DNA of 64,000 bases from Chenopodium formosanum (GCA_024500155.1 CM044865.1:33311501-33375500); one strand, 5' to 3'. Numbered from the stretch's first letter, positions 11,427 to 23,319 are shown. Notes: generated from the letters alone by a model not told the origin. Program-made: numbers and translations.

Positions 11427-12947
11427 CACTAGTAGAAAAAACCACTTGGGCACCGGTTCAAACCCCCCATAACCAACCGATTTTGAACCGCTATATATGT
11501 GAGGGGTGGCAATAATCTACTAAAAAGCCACCGGTTTAAAACTGGTGGCAAAAATAAGTATTGTCACTGGTTAACCAGTGGCAATGATGCTACCCGCTTT
11601 TTTTTTTAATTTTTTTTAATAATTAACATAAATGCTACCGGTTAACTGGTGGCAATAACATGTATATAATTTTTTTTTTTCTGCAATTATAATAAAAATA
11701 ATATTAAAAAACCATGTAAAATACAAACCAAACAACATCACAATCAATTAAACATAAGCGCAAATTATATTCACATTATATTCAACTTGTTATTATGCAA
11801 TTCAAAAAAAAAAAATTACAATGAATTATAATCTGACAATGTTATTCAACGTTAAATTGTTATTGTACAGTAATAAAAAAAAAAAATAAAAAATTAACAA
11901 CAACAAAAACAATATTCCAAAATCAAAGTATTGAATCCTTGTTGCATCAATTAACAATTGCATTATATAAAACCAAGAAATTATTAAAACTTAAAAAAAA
12001 TGCGAAAAAGAAACCCAGATTTTGTTAAAACCCAGCAAACCAATAAATTATTAAACCCAGAATGCGAAAAACCCAACAAACTAATAATGCGAAAAACCCA
12101 GCAAACCCAAAAAAAGCGAAAATCAATTAAAACTTAAAAAAATGCGAAAAACACAACAAACCTAGAAAATCAATTAAACCCATGAATTCTAGTAAATCAG
12201 TTAACCCCAAAACTTTCAAAAATTAATTAAACCATGAAATTTCAAAAATCAATTAAACACAAAAAATTTCAAAATCAATTAACCCTAGAAAATTCCAAAA
12301 TCAATTAAACCCATCAATTTCGAACAATGTTACAATAATCAAACCCAAAAAAATTAAGGCATATAACATAAATAATTAAACCCAAAAACCCTAACACTGA
12401 ATAATTAAATCCAGAAACATGCATTAACCTTGAATTTTAGCTGAAAATAAGCGGAGGGTGTTGTGGTTGATTTCGGACTTGGTGGCGACGGTAGTTAGTG
12501 TCGTTGGTGGTGGTGGGTTGAAGACAGAAGAGAGGTCATAGAGATAGAGAGGATATATAAGTGAGGGAAAAGAAAAGAAGAGAGATGGGAAAGAAGAGGA
12601 GAGAGAGGGGAGAGAGGACAGAGACGATTGACGATGGTGGTGGATGTGGTGGTGGTGAGACGAGAGAGCAGGAGATCTAGAGAGGGAGAAGAGAGAGAAG
12701 GATATTAGGAGAGAGAATATTAGGAGAGAGAATGAGGGAGGAAGAGGGAGGCCAAGTGATTGTGATTTGAGATAGGGTTTAGGAGTATATAAGGGGTTTT
12801 TTTTAAAAAAGGAAATGCCACCGGTTTATTTGAACCGGTGGCAAAAACCGCCACTAAAAAACCACCTATTTTTCCCCATATTTTTCCCACCGGTTTTTAA
12901 AAACAGGTGGCCTTAAGGCGGTGCCAATCTTCTTTTTTTACCTAGTG
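11427..12947. mobile_element. Non-autonomous CACTA transposon
   Basis: 1521 bases. It begins CACTAGTAGAAAAAA and ends TTTTTTTACCTAGTG, imperfect CACTA terminal inverted repeats, flanked by TTT on both sides (11424-11426 and 12948-12950) as the 3-base target duplication. Both ends carry sub-terminal repeats built on CCACCGGTT/AACCGGTGG (11448-11650 and 12818-12915), the usual binding array for a CACTA transposase. The interior is A-rich (11690-12430) and GA-rich (12510-12735) with no transposase gene, so movement would need an autonomous relative. Strand cannot be set. Confidence 0.9.
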
Positions 12948-13212
12948 TTTTGTGATTTGCCTCATATTGTTTGTTGAGAGTTATGGGTTAATCTCTTAGG
13001 AAACACTTACGAGAGCATCACTCGTCATTTAAAGCGATCTAGAGGTTTAAATCTTTAGTTGCTAAAATTGACCGCGATTCCTACGAAAGTGAGTCTTAGT
13101 GAATATTATCTTCTTATATCTTTCTTTTTCATTTTTGAATAAGTCCTTTATACTTTTTCCTGCGTGCTTTGTTTTTTCTTCAGGACGAGCAAAAGTTTAT
13201 CTTGGGGGAGTT
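12948..13212 (+). other. Athila A0 3' untranslated region, second part, with PPT
   Basis: Continues the A0 sequence after the CACTA element (GTTAATCTCTTAGGAAACAC is shared with element VII). It ends in CTTGGGGGAGTT, the Athila-type polypurine tract, directly before the LTR start at 13213. Confidence 0.8.
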
Positions 13213-13427
13213 TGATGAGTGCCATTAAAGGCACTCCTTTGGCTTCTTTTTCGATATTTTTACATGGTTTTTTTGTATCTCTTTTTACTCCATTTTCTCT
13301 AGTTTTGCTTACATTTTCTTTACTTTGCCTATTCCTTAGAAGTTTTCTTATTTTCTTGATTTTCTAATGTATTTTGCATTTTGTATTTTACTTGCTTGAT
13401 TTTCTTTGTCTATAGAAAGTTGGTGAT
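13213..13427 (+). repeat. Athila A0 LTR, piece 1
   Basis: Starts TGATGAGTGCCATTAAAGG, whose inverted half-sites (GAGTGCC/GGCACTC) are typical of this LTR type. Interrupted after GTGAT (13423-13427) by element T3; the sequence resumes at 30983 after the duplicated GTGAT. Confidence 0.8.
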
Positions 13428-14489
13428 TGTAGGGAATAATTTCAAGCCTTTAAATCCCACTATCTTGAACCCCACTGTGATCATACACTAAAGTACGGTG
13501 GCGTCCAAAAGGGAAGAAGATAGAGCAAAAGAGTCGCCAACAAGTTTTTTAGGAACTTGTAAACCGTTCATAGGGTGAAGGTTACACCCCTTAACGATCC
13601 AAGAGATCGTCAACTCCATAAGGTCTAGAACCAAATAAGGGTTCGGGGATGAAGGTACAAATCCAACCTAAAAGAGATTAAACCTGCCTTAGTAATAGGC
13701 CTCTACTTTATTCTGATCGTATTCATGTGCGCTTTTTAATTAACATGCAATCAATAGGATTAACCCTAAACCTGTTTATCTACGTTGGTTGAATTTAATG
13801 CACAAATTAAACAAACAGAGCTGTCGCCAACCCTGGCTAGCTGGCGCAAGGCACCAGCCTTAGCGCCAGGCGTCAGGCCTGGTTCCAGCCTCTAAGGCCT
13901 GGGCTTGGACGCCAAGCTTGATTTTAACGCATTTTCGAAAATCCGATAAGTTTACCGTACTGGAGGATAAAGTAATATAATTTCTTCGAAAATGCTATTT
14001 AATTTTGATTAAAATTCTGAAAAGTCAACAAAGTCAACTTATCAATGTTAATTGAATTAGGAATGAAAAGAACCTTCTAGAAGAATCTAGAAGACTAAAA
14101 CCATTCCTAATTTCATTTGGAATGATAAATCATATTAGGCCCTCCCCTAGATCATTGGGCCGCACATAAAGCTCAAACCGGGCCCAGTTTAGTAAATTGG
14201 CCATAACTTCCTCAATATTCATCGGAATTGGGCTTATAATACATCGTTGGAAAGGTCTTTGCAATCCCCATCCAACTACACTACTATTGGACCCATATCA
14301 TGGACCAACCAAACTGGATTGGCTTTTTTTATTAAAATAAAGTTTTCAAAAACAGAGAGAAGAGACAAGAAATAAAAAATGTCCGCAACACTAGACCTTT
14401 CCACACTTTCGTTTCATTCGGTTATGATTCGACGTGAAAGGTACTCGTCACTGGGTTTGGTTTTGGGGAGACACAAATGGGTGTCTACA
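13428..14489 (-). repeat. 3' LTR of T3 (internally deleted)
   Basis: 1062 bases, reverse oriented, TGTAGGGAATA...GGGTGTCTACA. Compared with the T2 LTR it lacks most of the AT-rich R/U5 part; the jump occurs near 13807. It keeps a GC-rich motif segment (13823-13915) with CTGTCGCC, TGGCGC and GACGCC, next to which the TATA region would lie. The homologous junction sequence GAAGCCCCCACTTT follows on the right. Confidence 0.85.
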
Positions 14490-14503
14490 GAAGCCCCCAC
14501 TTT
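14490..14503 (-). other. Polypurine tract of T3
   Basis: GAAGCCCCCACTTT on the plus strand is the complement of the AAAGTGGGGGCTTC tract, directly inside the 3' LTR. Confidence 0.85.
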
Positions 14504-14822
14504 GACTGAGTTTGGAGAAACGCAAGTTTCGAAAACAAAAGTCAAAGTATCGATAGGGACGGAAAATGATTCAGAACGTTCTGCGATCCTAAACCACTCT
14601 TGTAACGCCGATACCTGCAAATTAGCGTTAGTTAAACATATAAAAGAGTTAAGAAATGCGTATCATGCACCGTCGAGCACACGTCTCTGAAAGTAACCAA
14701 TTGTTTTGATGACCTCCTGCGAGCTAGAGAATGCCATCCCGCTTGAAAACCGCTACGCCTGTAACTGCTGCCAAATTAGAAGATTGCTTCGCCTGAAATG
14801 ATCCTCCACCGCTATGATAGTA

Positions 14823-15060
14823 TTCCACATCCTAGGGAACACCATCGAAGATTATTTCTCTTGAAATAATCCTCATCCGCATTGATAATATTCCACATCC
14901 TAGGGAACATCATCGAAGATTATTTCTCTTGAAACAATCCTCATCCGCATTGATAATATTCCACATCCTAGGGAATACCATCGAAGATTATTTCTCTTGA
15001 AACAATCCTCATCCGCATTGATAATATTCCACATCCTAGGGAATACCACCTTGCTGCTTT
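14823..15060 (-). repeat. 68-base tandem array (T3)
   Basis: TTCCACATCCTAGGGAA recurs at 14823, 14891, 14959 and 15027, exactly 68 bases apart, with very little divergence. Older, diverged units flank it (14700-14822). Single diverged copies occur in T2 and T4, so the amplification in T3 is recent. Confidence 0.9.
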
Positions 15061-15239
15061 GACGTTCTGAACAAAGAGCTTCCTTTTCCTGCTGTGATAG
15101 TCTTCGAAAAGATCACTGCTTTTTAATGTTGCTATGCCAGTACGTCGGCGCTTTGCTGCTTGTGAACCAGTATGTCGGTGCTTTTGCTGTGATGACAATC
15201 CTTTTTTATTTGGGAATAGTTGCCAACACAACTCTTGTA

Positions 15240-15960
15240 TGATGTATGACAATCCGATTTAGGGAAAGTTTTCAATGCCACGTAACAATCCATCCTTGGA
15301 AATGTTGTCACGATGAAGCCACAATCCGTACCTCGGAAAATTTGCCAAAATCCAATTTTTGGAAAAGTTGTCGATGCTTCATAACAATCTTTCATAAGAA
15401 CTTTGCTACGATCGACAATCCACATCTTGGAATATAACTCTTGAAAGCAATCCACCTTGGAAATTTGCCAGCGCTATGCGACAATCCTTTTGGGAAAATA
15501 TTACCACTATTGACAATCCGCGTCTTGAAACATTTGCAAAAAAGAGTCGACCGACAATCCACTTCGGGAAAATTTGCCACTTACTGAAATGAATGACAAT
15601 CCACGTTGAGGAACTTTTGCCGATAGTTATGATGAATATAAACCTACAACAATCCTTTGGGAAATTTTGCTATAGGGTCTTGGGTGTATGACAATCCAAT
15701 TTCGGAAAACTTGCCAGCGATGACAATCCGAACTCGGAAAAAAATTGCCAAACAAAGAAGGAGCACGACAATCCACGCTTGGAAACTTTGCCAGAGATGA
15801 CAATCCAATCTTGGAAAAATTGTCGTTGAAGAAGATGCACGACAATCCATTTTTGGAAATATTGTCAGTTGGGGATGACAATCCAATTTTTGAAAAACTT
15901 TGTCGTTAAATAAGAATGCGCGACAATCCATATTTGGAAATATTGTCTTTAAGTGCTTGC
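15240..15960 (-). repeat. Degenerate GACAATCC tandem array (T3)
   Basis: The inverted counterpart of the T2 array at 7405-8090: units around TGACAATCCAATCTTGGAAA with variable 30-45 base spacing, about 18 copies. Conservation of the array as a block in T2 and T3 shows it predates their separation. Confidence 0.8.
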
Positions 15961-17762
15961 TTTTGAACCGATTGTAATGAGCCAGTGTTTTAGGCGCTTA
16001 AGCTAAGTGAGACGATTTTTTTGTCAGGTCAATCACTTACTACGATTGTAATCAAACCGACTACTTAATCATTTCAAATTGCTTATAGGGGCTAACTGGC
16101 GTAACAAGGAACCCGAAATTGCTGTATGAGGTCGAAATCACCTTTCTGAGAGGCTTCGAGCTCTATCATTGCTGAGATATCTCTGGCGCTAGGAATTGGA
16201 GTATGTTCTTCCCTATTTTGCTGCACCTGTATTTATTTTTTACTATAGAACTTTTCTAATTTCTTTAATTATCTTAGGGTTGACCTATGGCTTAATGTTG
16301 CTTGACTCATCGACTTGACACGAATCAAGGTATAAACTTGACTCGATATGTTTGACAGACTCATGGTTGACTCGACTCGAAGTGTAATGACACATATGTT
16401 AGACTCAAATCAAAGTGATATGGCACGACATGATTCAATGTGTACATGACTTGTGTGTGCATTGTAATGTGATTGTGCGACTCGAAAAATGCAAAAAACC
16501 AAAAATTTTCCGTCAATTTTGTGGAGGGTACCGACTTTCTCTCGAAAAAGAAAGACGTGAAAAAGAAAATCAAAAGTTTGAAGATGCATGTTGAATGAGC
16601 TTAGTCAAATGTTGTTTGATACTATCTCTCAAGGTTCAAGGATTAATTCGCTATCTTAACTGTTGACTCCATGATGAAAGTATTTGGATAACTTAGGCAC
16701 GGAGGCTAAGCATTTCATACTTCGTGATGCAATGATGAGTGATGTTGATATGACAAGGCATGCTTCAGCGTTATGTTAAGATTTCATGACAAAGGGTTCC
16801 TAAGAGAAATATATTTGGTCATGTATCTGTGCAGTGTGTGATAATGATACTAAAGCTAGGCCACAAGAGCTAAGTGTGTGGAAAAATATATTATTGAAAA
16901 GAGTAAAATGGTGGTGACTCTTAGGCTAGGTAAGCTAATAATATAAGGATCAAGCCCCCAAGTCTAGCTCTAAGTGAATAGGGACGAGCATAGGAAATCC
17001 CTTGATATGATCATGGTGCAAGTGTGTGAATGTGAATATGAATGCATTTTTATTACGGCCGCACCTCGATGTGAGGTTGTCTACGTATCCGTTAGGAATC
17101 AGGCCGAACGTAGCTCTAGCCGAACCTCGCACAAGTGTGTATACCTCAAAAAGTTCTTTTTAAGGGATGTAACATGGTTAGGCTAAAGGTTATAGAAGAA
17201 AGGGATAAAGGCTCAAGACCCTAGATAAGCCCCCAAAGTGTGCAACCTCGCTTTTGAATATTTATATTTTTATGCTTGAGTTTCTACTTTTTTTTTTAGC
17301 TCTATTTTTTTTTTGCTTTAGCATCTATTTTATTTTTATAAGTGTGGGCAATCCCGATCATGCGGTCTATCACTCACTTGGCATTCATGTTTCTCAGGCA
17401 CGGTGCCGAGCACTCAATAACAGACGCAATCTGAGACGTGTTCTTATCGAAAATATTTTCATATCAAAGACATTGGAACACTTCCCCTTTTGTACACTAT
17501 TATTTATTTTTTTCTATTTTTGCTATTTTAATCTTTTGAATTTGCTCAAGCTTTCTTTAGAATTGAAAAAGTTACACACCATCCCATCCCATCCCATCCC
17601 AAGGTTAGGTAGATGTAGGTTGAAAAAAGAAAGGTCTATCGTTAGACGAGGCTTAAAGTGGTTTATGAATAAAGGATTGTATAATTGAAGGGTGAAAGGA
17701 GATATGATGTGGCTACAAGGGGTGCCTCAAATCATTGGTATACCTTGTGTTTAGTTCGACAT

Positions 17763-17815
<53 letters not shown>

Positions 17816-18029
17816 GCAACGCAATGTGATGATCATATATAAGGAAATAAATACTCATTTTATCAAAAAGGGGAAAAGGAAAAAACTATAAAATAAATCC
17901 AAAGGAAAAGAAAAGGTGCCTATGCTAAACTTATAGGGGAAAGAAAAGAATGAAAAAGAAATAGAAAAAAGAGGTAACGAAATCTTGTCGTTGAAGCTCG
18001 CCTCTTGTCTTGTGTCATTCGCTTCATCA
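15961..18029 (-). other. Non-coding spacer of T3
   Basis: About 2 kb between the arrays and gag, mirroring 5331-7400 of T2. The conserved block with GGAATCAGGCCGAACGTAGC lies at about 17093-17112. A 45-base T run occupies 17766-17810. No supportable gene; the open frame at 17254-17688 is not conserved in T2 as protein. Confidence 0.7.
17766..17810 (+). repeat. Poly-T tract
   Basis: Forty-five consecutive T. In T2 the matching place (about 5545-5570) holds only short A runs, so the tract has expanded since divergence. Its length in an assembly is unreliable. Confidence 0.9.
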
Positions 18030-19148
18030 TCACCCAGTCTTCTCGCTAGCTAGAGGCAATGGGATCTTATTTGCCTCTATGAGATCTTGAATGAGGTTTT
18101 GAAACATGTAGCATTCATCAGTAGTATGACCGCGCCCTCGATGGTACTTGCAATAGGAGTTTGGATTCCATCTCGAAGATCGATTTTCTGGTGTTGGATC
18201 TTCGGTAGGGCCAATAGGTTTGATTAATCCTCGATCGTAAAGACGGTCGAAAGCAGCATCGTAGGTCATTCCAATTGATGTGAACTCTCGCCTGGGTTTC
18301 CTTTTGGATCCTTGATTGTCCATGGCTAAGACATCATTATGGTCAAAGGTACTAACATTATTACTTGAGTGGGCGTTTTCGGAAAAAGAAGGATTGTCGT
18401 TCTTCTTTCCTTTCCAGCCACCGTGGTTACTATTGTTAGTAGTTTTTTGCTTTGCGAGGTTATCTTCGATTTCAATACCTATGTCATAGACGGCTTTGAA
18501 GGTATTCAATTTGTGTTGATATTTTAAGTGCTTTGAATACTTTTCTTGCAGATTTTTGACAAACATTCTCATAGACTCCTTTTCGGTGGAGACCTCAATC
18601 ATCTTGGCGGAAGTTTCCATCCATTTATTAAAGAAAGAAGTAAAGCCTTCGTTCTCTTTTTGTCTTAGCATCTCAAGTTGTCTATGGTCGGTTTCAACTT
18701 GGATATTGCACTTGTACCTATCAATGAAAGCGTTTACTATCGATTCCCAGGTAGAGGTTTTCTCCTTGTTAAGGGAGAAGTACCATTGTTGGCAAACGGT
18801 TCCAAGAGATAGTGAGAACAGAGAAGGGAAGACCTTCTTATCGATACTCTTAATGTTCATTATAGTTTCAAAAGCTCTTTGATGGAAGTAAGGGTTATCT
18901 GTAGCCTTGAATTTAGGGATGTCAGTGCCGTTGAACTTATGCGGAAGAAGCTCCTTGTCCAGCGAGACCCCTTGTGAACTCATGCCCTGAAATTTATAGT
19001 CACTAGATAGCTTGCTTAGACTTTCTTGCATGAGACTCATTTGTTGTTGCTTCACGGGATCATCGACCCTAAGTGTGAGAAGCTTTAGTGTCTCAGTCAC
19101 AGTAGCCAGTTGGTTCTTAAGATTATTGATTTCTTCTTGAGTTGCCAT
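18030..19148 (-). CDS. gag: Tat-type gag protein, intact
   Basis: Structural protein of the retrotransposon particle, 372 residues, with no stop or frameshift, unlike its T2 homologue. Residues 1-60 form a probable coiled-coil (leucines and polar residues, NNLKNQLATVTETLKLL). The Retrotrans_gag core covers about 90-230 (QQWYFSLNKEKTSTWESIV, FFNKWMETSAKM). A polar, Asn/Ser-rich linker follows. A zinc knuckle of CX2HX4HX4C form lies near residues 335-350 (CKYHRGRGHTTDEC), and the C-terminus is LIEANKIPLPL. The start is chosen because the T2 copy begins with the same MAxQEE. No protease or pol follows; it ends 300 bases before a T tract and non-coding spacer. An open frame in a non-autonomous element suggests either youth or selection for particle formation. 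Confidence 0.85.
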   Translation of the reverse strand: MATQEEINNLKNQLATVTETLKLLTLRVDDPVKQQQMSLMQESLSKLSSDYKFQGMSSQGVSLDKELLPHKFNGTDIPKFKATDNPYFHQRAFETIMNIKSIDKKVFPSLFSLSLGTVCQQWYFSLNKEKTSTWESIVNAFIDRYKCNIQVETDHRQLEMLRQKENEGFTSFFNKWMETSAKMIEVSTEKESMRMFVKNLQEKYSKHLKYQHKLNTFKAVYDIGIEIEDNLAKQKTTNNSNHGGWKGKKNDNPSFSENAHSSNNVSTFDHNDVLAMDNQGSKRKPRREFTSIGMTYDAAFDRLYDRGLIKPIGPTEDPTPENRSSRWNPNSYCKYHRGRGHTTDECYMFQNLIQDLIEANKIPLPLASEKTG

Positions 19149-20023
19149 TATCTTCTTAGCCTTCCTCTTTTGACGAATTGGTTTATCAAAAAGTGAGACT
19201 TGAATAAAGAGGTTGTCCTTGATTAATCGCCCTTCTCTCCTCGATCAAGTACTGTGGTAAAGGAATTTGGGGATACTTATTGTTAGTTATTTGACTCAAA
19301 CTTTATTCAACATGCAATGGATGGAGGAAGTGAAGAAAGATGGAAGAATGTGAAGAAGATTTAGGTGGAGGGATATAAAGAATTAGGAATAGAATGTACT
19401 CCCCCAACTCAAATGACGGAAAGACCGACTCATGCATGGACCTAAGACATGGCCATGGTGATGTACTCAACGTGTGTGCTAAGACTAGTGAGTGTAGATG
19501 GTGCGTTAAGACTCGTGTCATGACCATGTGGCTAGACTATGTGACTAAGACTCGATTAATGACTCGACAAGGTGTTATTGACAGCGAAAACTAACCGAAT
19601 TAATTAGCAAACTGGTTAATTAGACCTTAGGTGATGACTCGACAAATAATCCGAACTGTCGGCCAAGCGACAGGACTGGCGTCACACTTTGGAGGTTAGC
19701 GCCAAACAACATAGCTGTCGTCAGGCGTTACACACCATAATGTGGCGCTACAACTCAGACCTTGGCCCCAATAGTGGAGCTTCGGTCTGGGACTGTTTTT
19801 AGTGTTATTAGTCAACTGGGGTATGCCTAAAGTCATACTAGGTTAATTGCGATTAAAATATTAGACTTTATTGACTCAAATTAATTAATTAATTAGGTAA
19901 AGTTCTTTAAATCATTAATTTATTCTCAACACAAGTCAACAAACGGTTAAGAGAAACATCGAATATATATGCACAACAAATAATGCACAATTAGTCAAGT
20001 AGGCACAACATGATGCAATGAGT
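19149..20023 (-). other. Leader region of T3 between 5' LTR and gag
   Basis: No gene. It includes a GC-rich motif cluster at 19650-19800 (GCGACAGGACTGGCGTC, GTGGCGCTAC, AGCGCCA). The expected primer binding site beside the LTR is not recognisable, because the inner end of the LTR is missing at about 20024. Confidence 0.6.
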
Positions 20024-20529
20024 TTTTTAGGAACTTGTAAACCGTTCACAGGGTGAAAGTTACACCCCTTAACGATCCAAGAGATGGTCAACTCCCTAAG
20101 GTCTAGAACCAAATAAGGGTTCGGGGATGAAGGTACAAATCCAACCTAAAAGAGATTGAACCTGCCCTAATAATAGGCCTCTACTTTATTCAGATCGTAT
20201 TCATGTGCGCTTTCTGATTAACATGCAATCAATAGGATTAACCCTAAATCTGTTTAATCTATGTTGGTTGAATTTAATGCACAAATAAACTATTATTGGC
20301 GATCACTTGAATTATAATCAAATTAACCCTAAACAAGATTATTAATATCTTATTAAGCGTGATTACAAGTACAAATTCCCTTTAGACATGCATAAAGGCG
20401 TGATCAAGCAATAAAAAATAAATATCAAGCAACATAATAAATAATAATAAATAATCAATCATTAGAATAAACATGAATAATAATAATCATCATCAAAATA
20501 ATAAAAAATAAAAAATAAAAAATAATAAC

Positions 20530-20590
<61 letters not shown>

Positions 20591-21396
20591 TTCATAAATT
20601 ATCATAAATTATAACAGTCATAATCATGTTCATGTTAATGTTAAAGCATAATAAAAATAGCGAGATCCTAGGCATGATACTAACAAGATTAATAATAAAC
20701 CCTAGCATGTCACTAAGCAATAAAAATCAAATCTTTAACCCTAACATGATACTAACAATCATAAATATTAGGAAAAACATAGGAAGCATCGTAAAAATCA
20801 TATTTTATATTAAAAGTACCCTAGACATGATACTAGGAATATCATAAGAACAATGTAAACATGATTTCTACATCATAACATCAATAAAAAAACCATTAAA
20901 GCACTTACTTTGATGCTTCATACCTCTTTCTAATAACAAAATACACGCGTTAGTAACTTCGTACCTCTTTCTAATAACAAAAGAACCTTCTAGAAGAATC
21001 TAGAAGACTAAAACCATTCCTAATTGCATTAGGAGTGATAAATCATATTAGGCCCTCCCCTAGATCATTGGGCCGCACATAAAGCTCAAACCGGGCCTAG
21101 TTTGGTAAATTGGCCATAACTTCCTCAATATTTATCGGAATTGGGCTTATAATATATCGTTGGAAAGGTCTTTGCAAGCCCCATCCAATTACACTACTTT
21201 TGGACCCATATCATGGACCAACCAAAATGGATTGACTGTTTTCTTAAAATAAAGTTTTCAAAAACAGAGAGAAGAGACAAGAAATAAAAACTGTCCGCAA
21301 CACTAGACCTTTCCACACTTTCGTTTCATTCGATTATGATTCGACGTGAAAGGTACTCATCACTGGGTTTGGTTTTAGGGAGACACAAATAGGTGT
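20024..21396 (-). repeat. 5' LTR of T3, truncated inner end, split by element IV
   Basis: Aligns with 13540-14489 and, for the AT-rich part, with the T2 and T4 LTRs. About the first 110 bases of the plus-strand left end (TGTAGGGAATA...) are missing. It is interrupted at GGTGT (21392-21396) by element IV and ends after it at 30977 (CTATA). An AAT microsatellite lies at about 20531-20590. Confidence 0.8.
20531..20590 (+). repeat. (AAT)n microsatellite
   Basis: About twenty AAT units inside the AT-rich R/U5 part of the T3 5' LTR. The homologous place in the T2 and T4 LTRs has only short irregular AAT stretches. Confidence 0.9.
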
Positions 21397-21883
21397 TGTT
21401 TTGGTTTTTTTTGTACGTACCCGAATGGAGGGTGTGTACGTCCCTCGGGAGACAGATCCTCAATGCAACACTTGAACGGCCCGATCACCTGCAAAATAAT
21501 GAACCTCGGGGGGGCCAGAGGTCCGCCTCCAATGATCAAGTTAGTGACCGAAATAATGTATTTTAGAGAGAGAAAGTAGATAGAAGGGAGAGTAAATGTG
21601 GGGGGCATTACCCTTGGAGAGAGAATTGGATCCCTTAAAACTGATGTAATGATCAGTATTTATAGAGCATTGGGATATGTGCCTCTTAGGTTATTTAACC
21701 TAAGTAGATTGGCTTCCCACCGTTTTACGGTTTCTAGAGTTGTGGACTTAGAGCCCATTTTCACCCTTCTATCATTAAGTGACATGTGTCATGCTCTAAT
21801 TGGCTCATTGAGCGCTGAGCTTGCGGACACGTGTCGAGGTGGCATTGGTCCACATATATAGGGGGTATTTTTACCCCCAAACA
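21397..21883 (-). repeat. 3' LTR of element IV
   Basis: 487 bases, TGTTTTGG...CCCCCAAACA. The minus strand has the TATA box TCTATAAATA at about 21656-21665 and, upstream, the U3 motifs GACACGTGTC (about 21827) and GACATGTGTC (about 21781). Confidence 0.95.
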
Positions 21884-21898
21884 TTAGCCCCTCGGAAG
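21884..21898 (-). other. Probable polypurine tract of element IV
   Basis: The minus strand reads CTTCCGAGGGGCTAA directly before the LTR start TGTTTGGGGG. It is comparable with GTGAGGGGCAAA before the LTRs of V and VI. Confidence 0.7.
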
Positions 21899-22169
21899 AG
21901 GTAATTTCTCTTTCAAGAGGAATTACTCCTTTCGGAAAAAAGGCTTTATTTTCTGCTTGTTCAAAAGCTCTATGGGCGGCATATGTCTAGTTCAATAAAA
22001 GAGGGATTTGATTAACTTGGAAAATCTGATACCTTAAATGGTATGATATTTTCTAAGTTAATCAATCATATTAATGATTGCCGCCTGAACTAGACAGATG
22101 ACGACTTTTATTTCATTTAGCCCCACTATGGTGGTCATATGACCTTTGAGAGACTTAGAATATTTTTGA

Positions 22170-22570
22170 GACGTTTGACATCCCATAAGGAAGGAGGCGA
22201 ATGGCTACCTAGGGGGCAGGAGGGAAATGGCCGCCTCGGGGCAGGAGGCAAATGGCCGCCTGACTCTTCTTAGGGCAGGAAGCAAATGCCGCTTGGGGGC
22301 AGGAGGCAAATGGCCGCCTGACTATTCATAGGGCAGGAGGCAAATGGCCGCCTGGGGGCAGGAAGCAAATGGCCGCCTGACTCTTCATAGGGAAGGAGGA
22401 AAGTGCCGCCTAGGGGCAGGAGGCAAATGGCCGCCTGACTATTCACAAGGCAGGAGGCAAATGGCCGCCTGACTCTTCACAGGGCAGGAAGAAAATGGCC
22501 GCCTGGAGGCAGGAGGCAAATGGCCGCCTGACTATTCACAGGGCAGGAGGAAAGTGGCCGCCTGGGGTGT
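22170..22570. repeat. GGCAGGAGGCAAATGGCCGCC tandem array
   Basis: About ten irregular units of 25-60 bases built on GGCAGGAGGCAAATGGCCGC plus CTGACTATTCATAGG. It lies near the 3' LTR of element IV, the usual place for arrays in these elements. No coding frame crosses it. Confidence 0.85.
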
Positions 22571-22966
22571 TTGTAATCCAACTATACTCTCAATGTCCTT
22601 CTACCCCATTGGGAGGACTTGTATAATTTCGGAAGGTAATCTTGGTTAGAACTTTGGTCGATCACCGGCTGATGTCTTTTGGACATCCGGTTCCCGAAGA
22701 CTTGGTCGTTCTTTAGATTACCTAGGTCAGGCGACTATGAGTTGACCAATGAGGTCGTTCAATTTTTGCCGCCTGCATGTGTACGTAAAGCAAACGATAG
22801 AGTGCTTTCTACGACTATTGCACCCGGAGGGGTGTCGCCGGACGCCATTGGTTATGTTGGGACAGACGATTTTATGAAAAAAACAACCATCTGGCCATTG
22901 GCCTCTGGTCTATGTTGAGACCGGCTGTATAGCCACTAAGCGGTTTTGTGCCTAGTTTAGTTATCT
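22571..22966. other. Non-coding part of element IV
   Basis: About 400 bases between two arrays. An 80-codon frame (22679-22918) has no recognisable similarity and no conserved partner in the related elements; I see nothing else here. Confidence 0.5.
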
Positions 22967-23300
22967 GGCCACTGGCCGCATGTCACTCGGACGTTGAATT
23001 CGCTACTAAGTTTCAAACTTAGTTTATTATCCGGCCATTGGCCTCACGTCACTTGGACGTTGAATTTGCTACTAAGTTTCAAACTTAGTTTATTATCCGG
23101 CCATTGGCCTCACGTCACTTGGACGTTAATTTAGCTACTAAGTTTCAAACTTAGTTTATTATCCGGCCATTGGCCTCACGTCACTTGGACGTTAATTTAG
23201 CTACTAAGTTTTAAACTTAGTTTATTATCCGGCCATTGGCCTCACGTGACTTGGACGTTAGTTTAGCTACTAAGTTTCAGACTTAGTTTATTATTGGAGT
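22967..23300. repeat. 66-base tandem array with a hairpin in each unit
   Basis: GGCCATTGGCCTCACG recurs at 23033, 23099, 23165 and 23231, exactly 66 bases apart, with few differences. Every unit contains the near-perfect inverted repeat CTAAGTTTCAAACTTAG. GGCCATTGGCC is a second palindrome in each unit. Confidence 0.9.
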
Positions 23301-23319
23301 TTATTATTCAACCAAATTT

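Noticed and set aside
17254..17688. 144-codon plus-strand frame in T3
   Set aside because: Not conserved in the homologous stretch of T2; includes poly-T translated as Phe; opposite in direction to the element.
21598..21861. 87-codon plus-strand frame present twice (also 30682-30945)
   Set aside because: Both lie in the LTRs of element IV and match only because the LTRs are copies; the frame runs against the TATA box and has no known domain.
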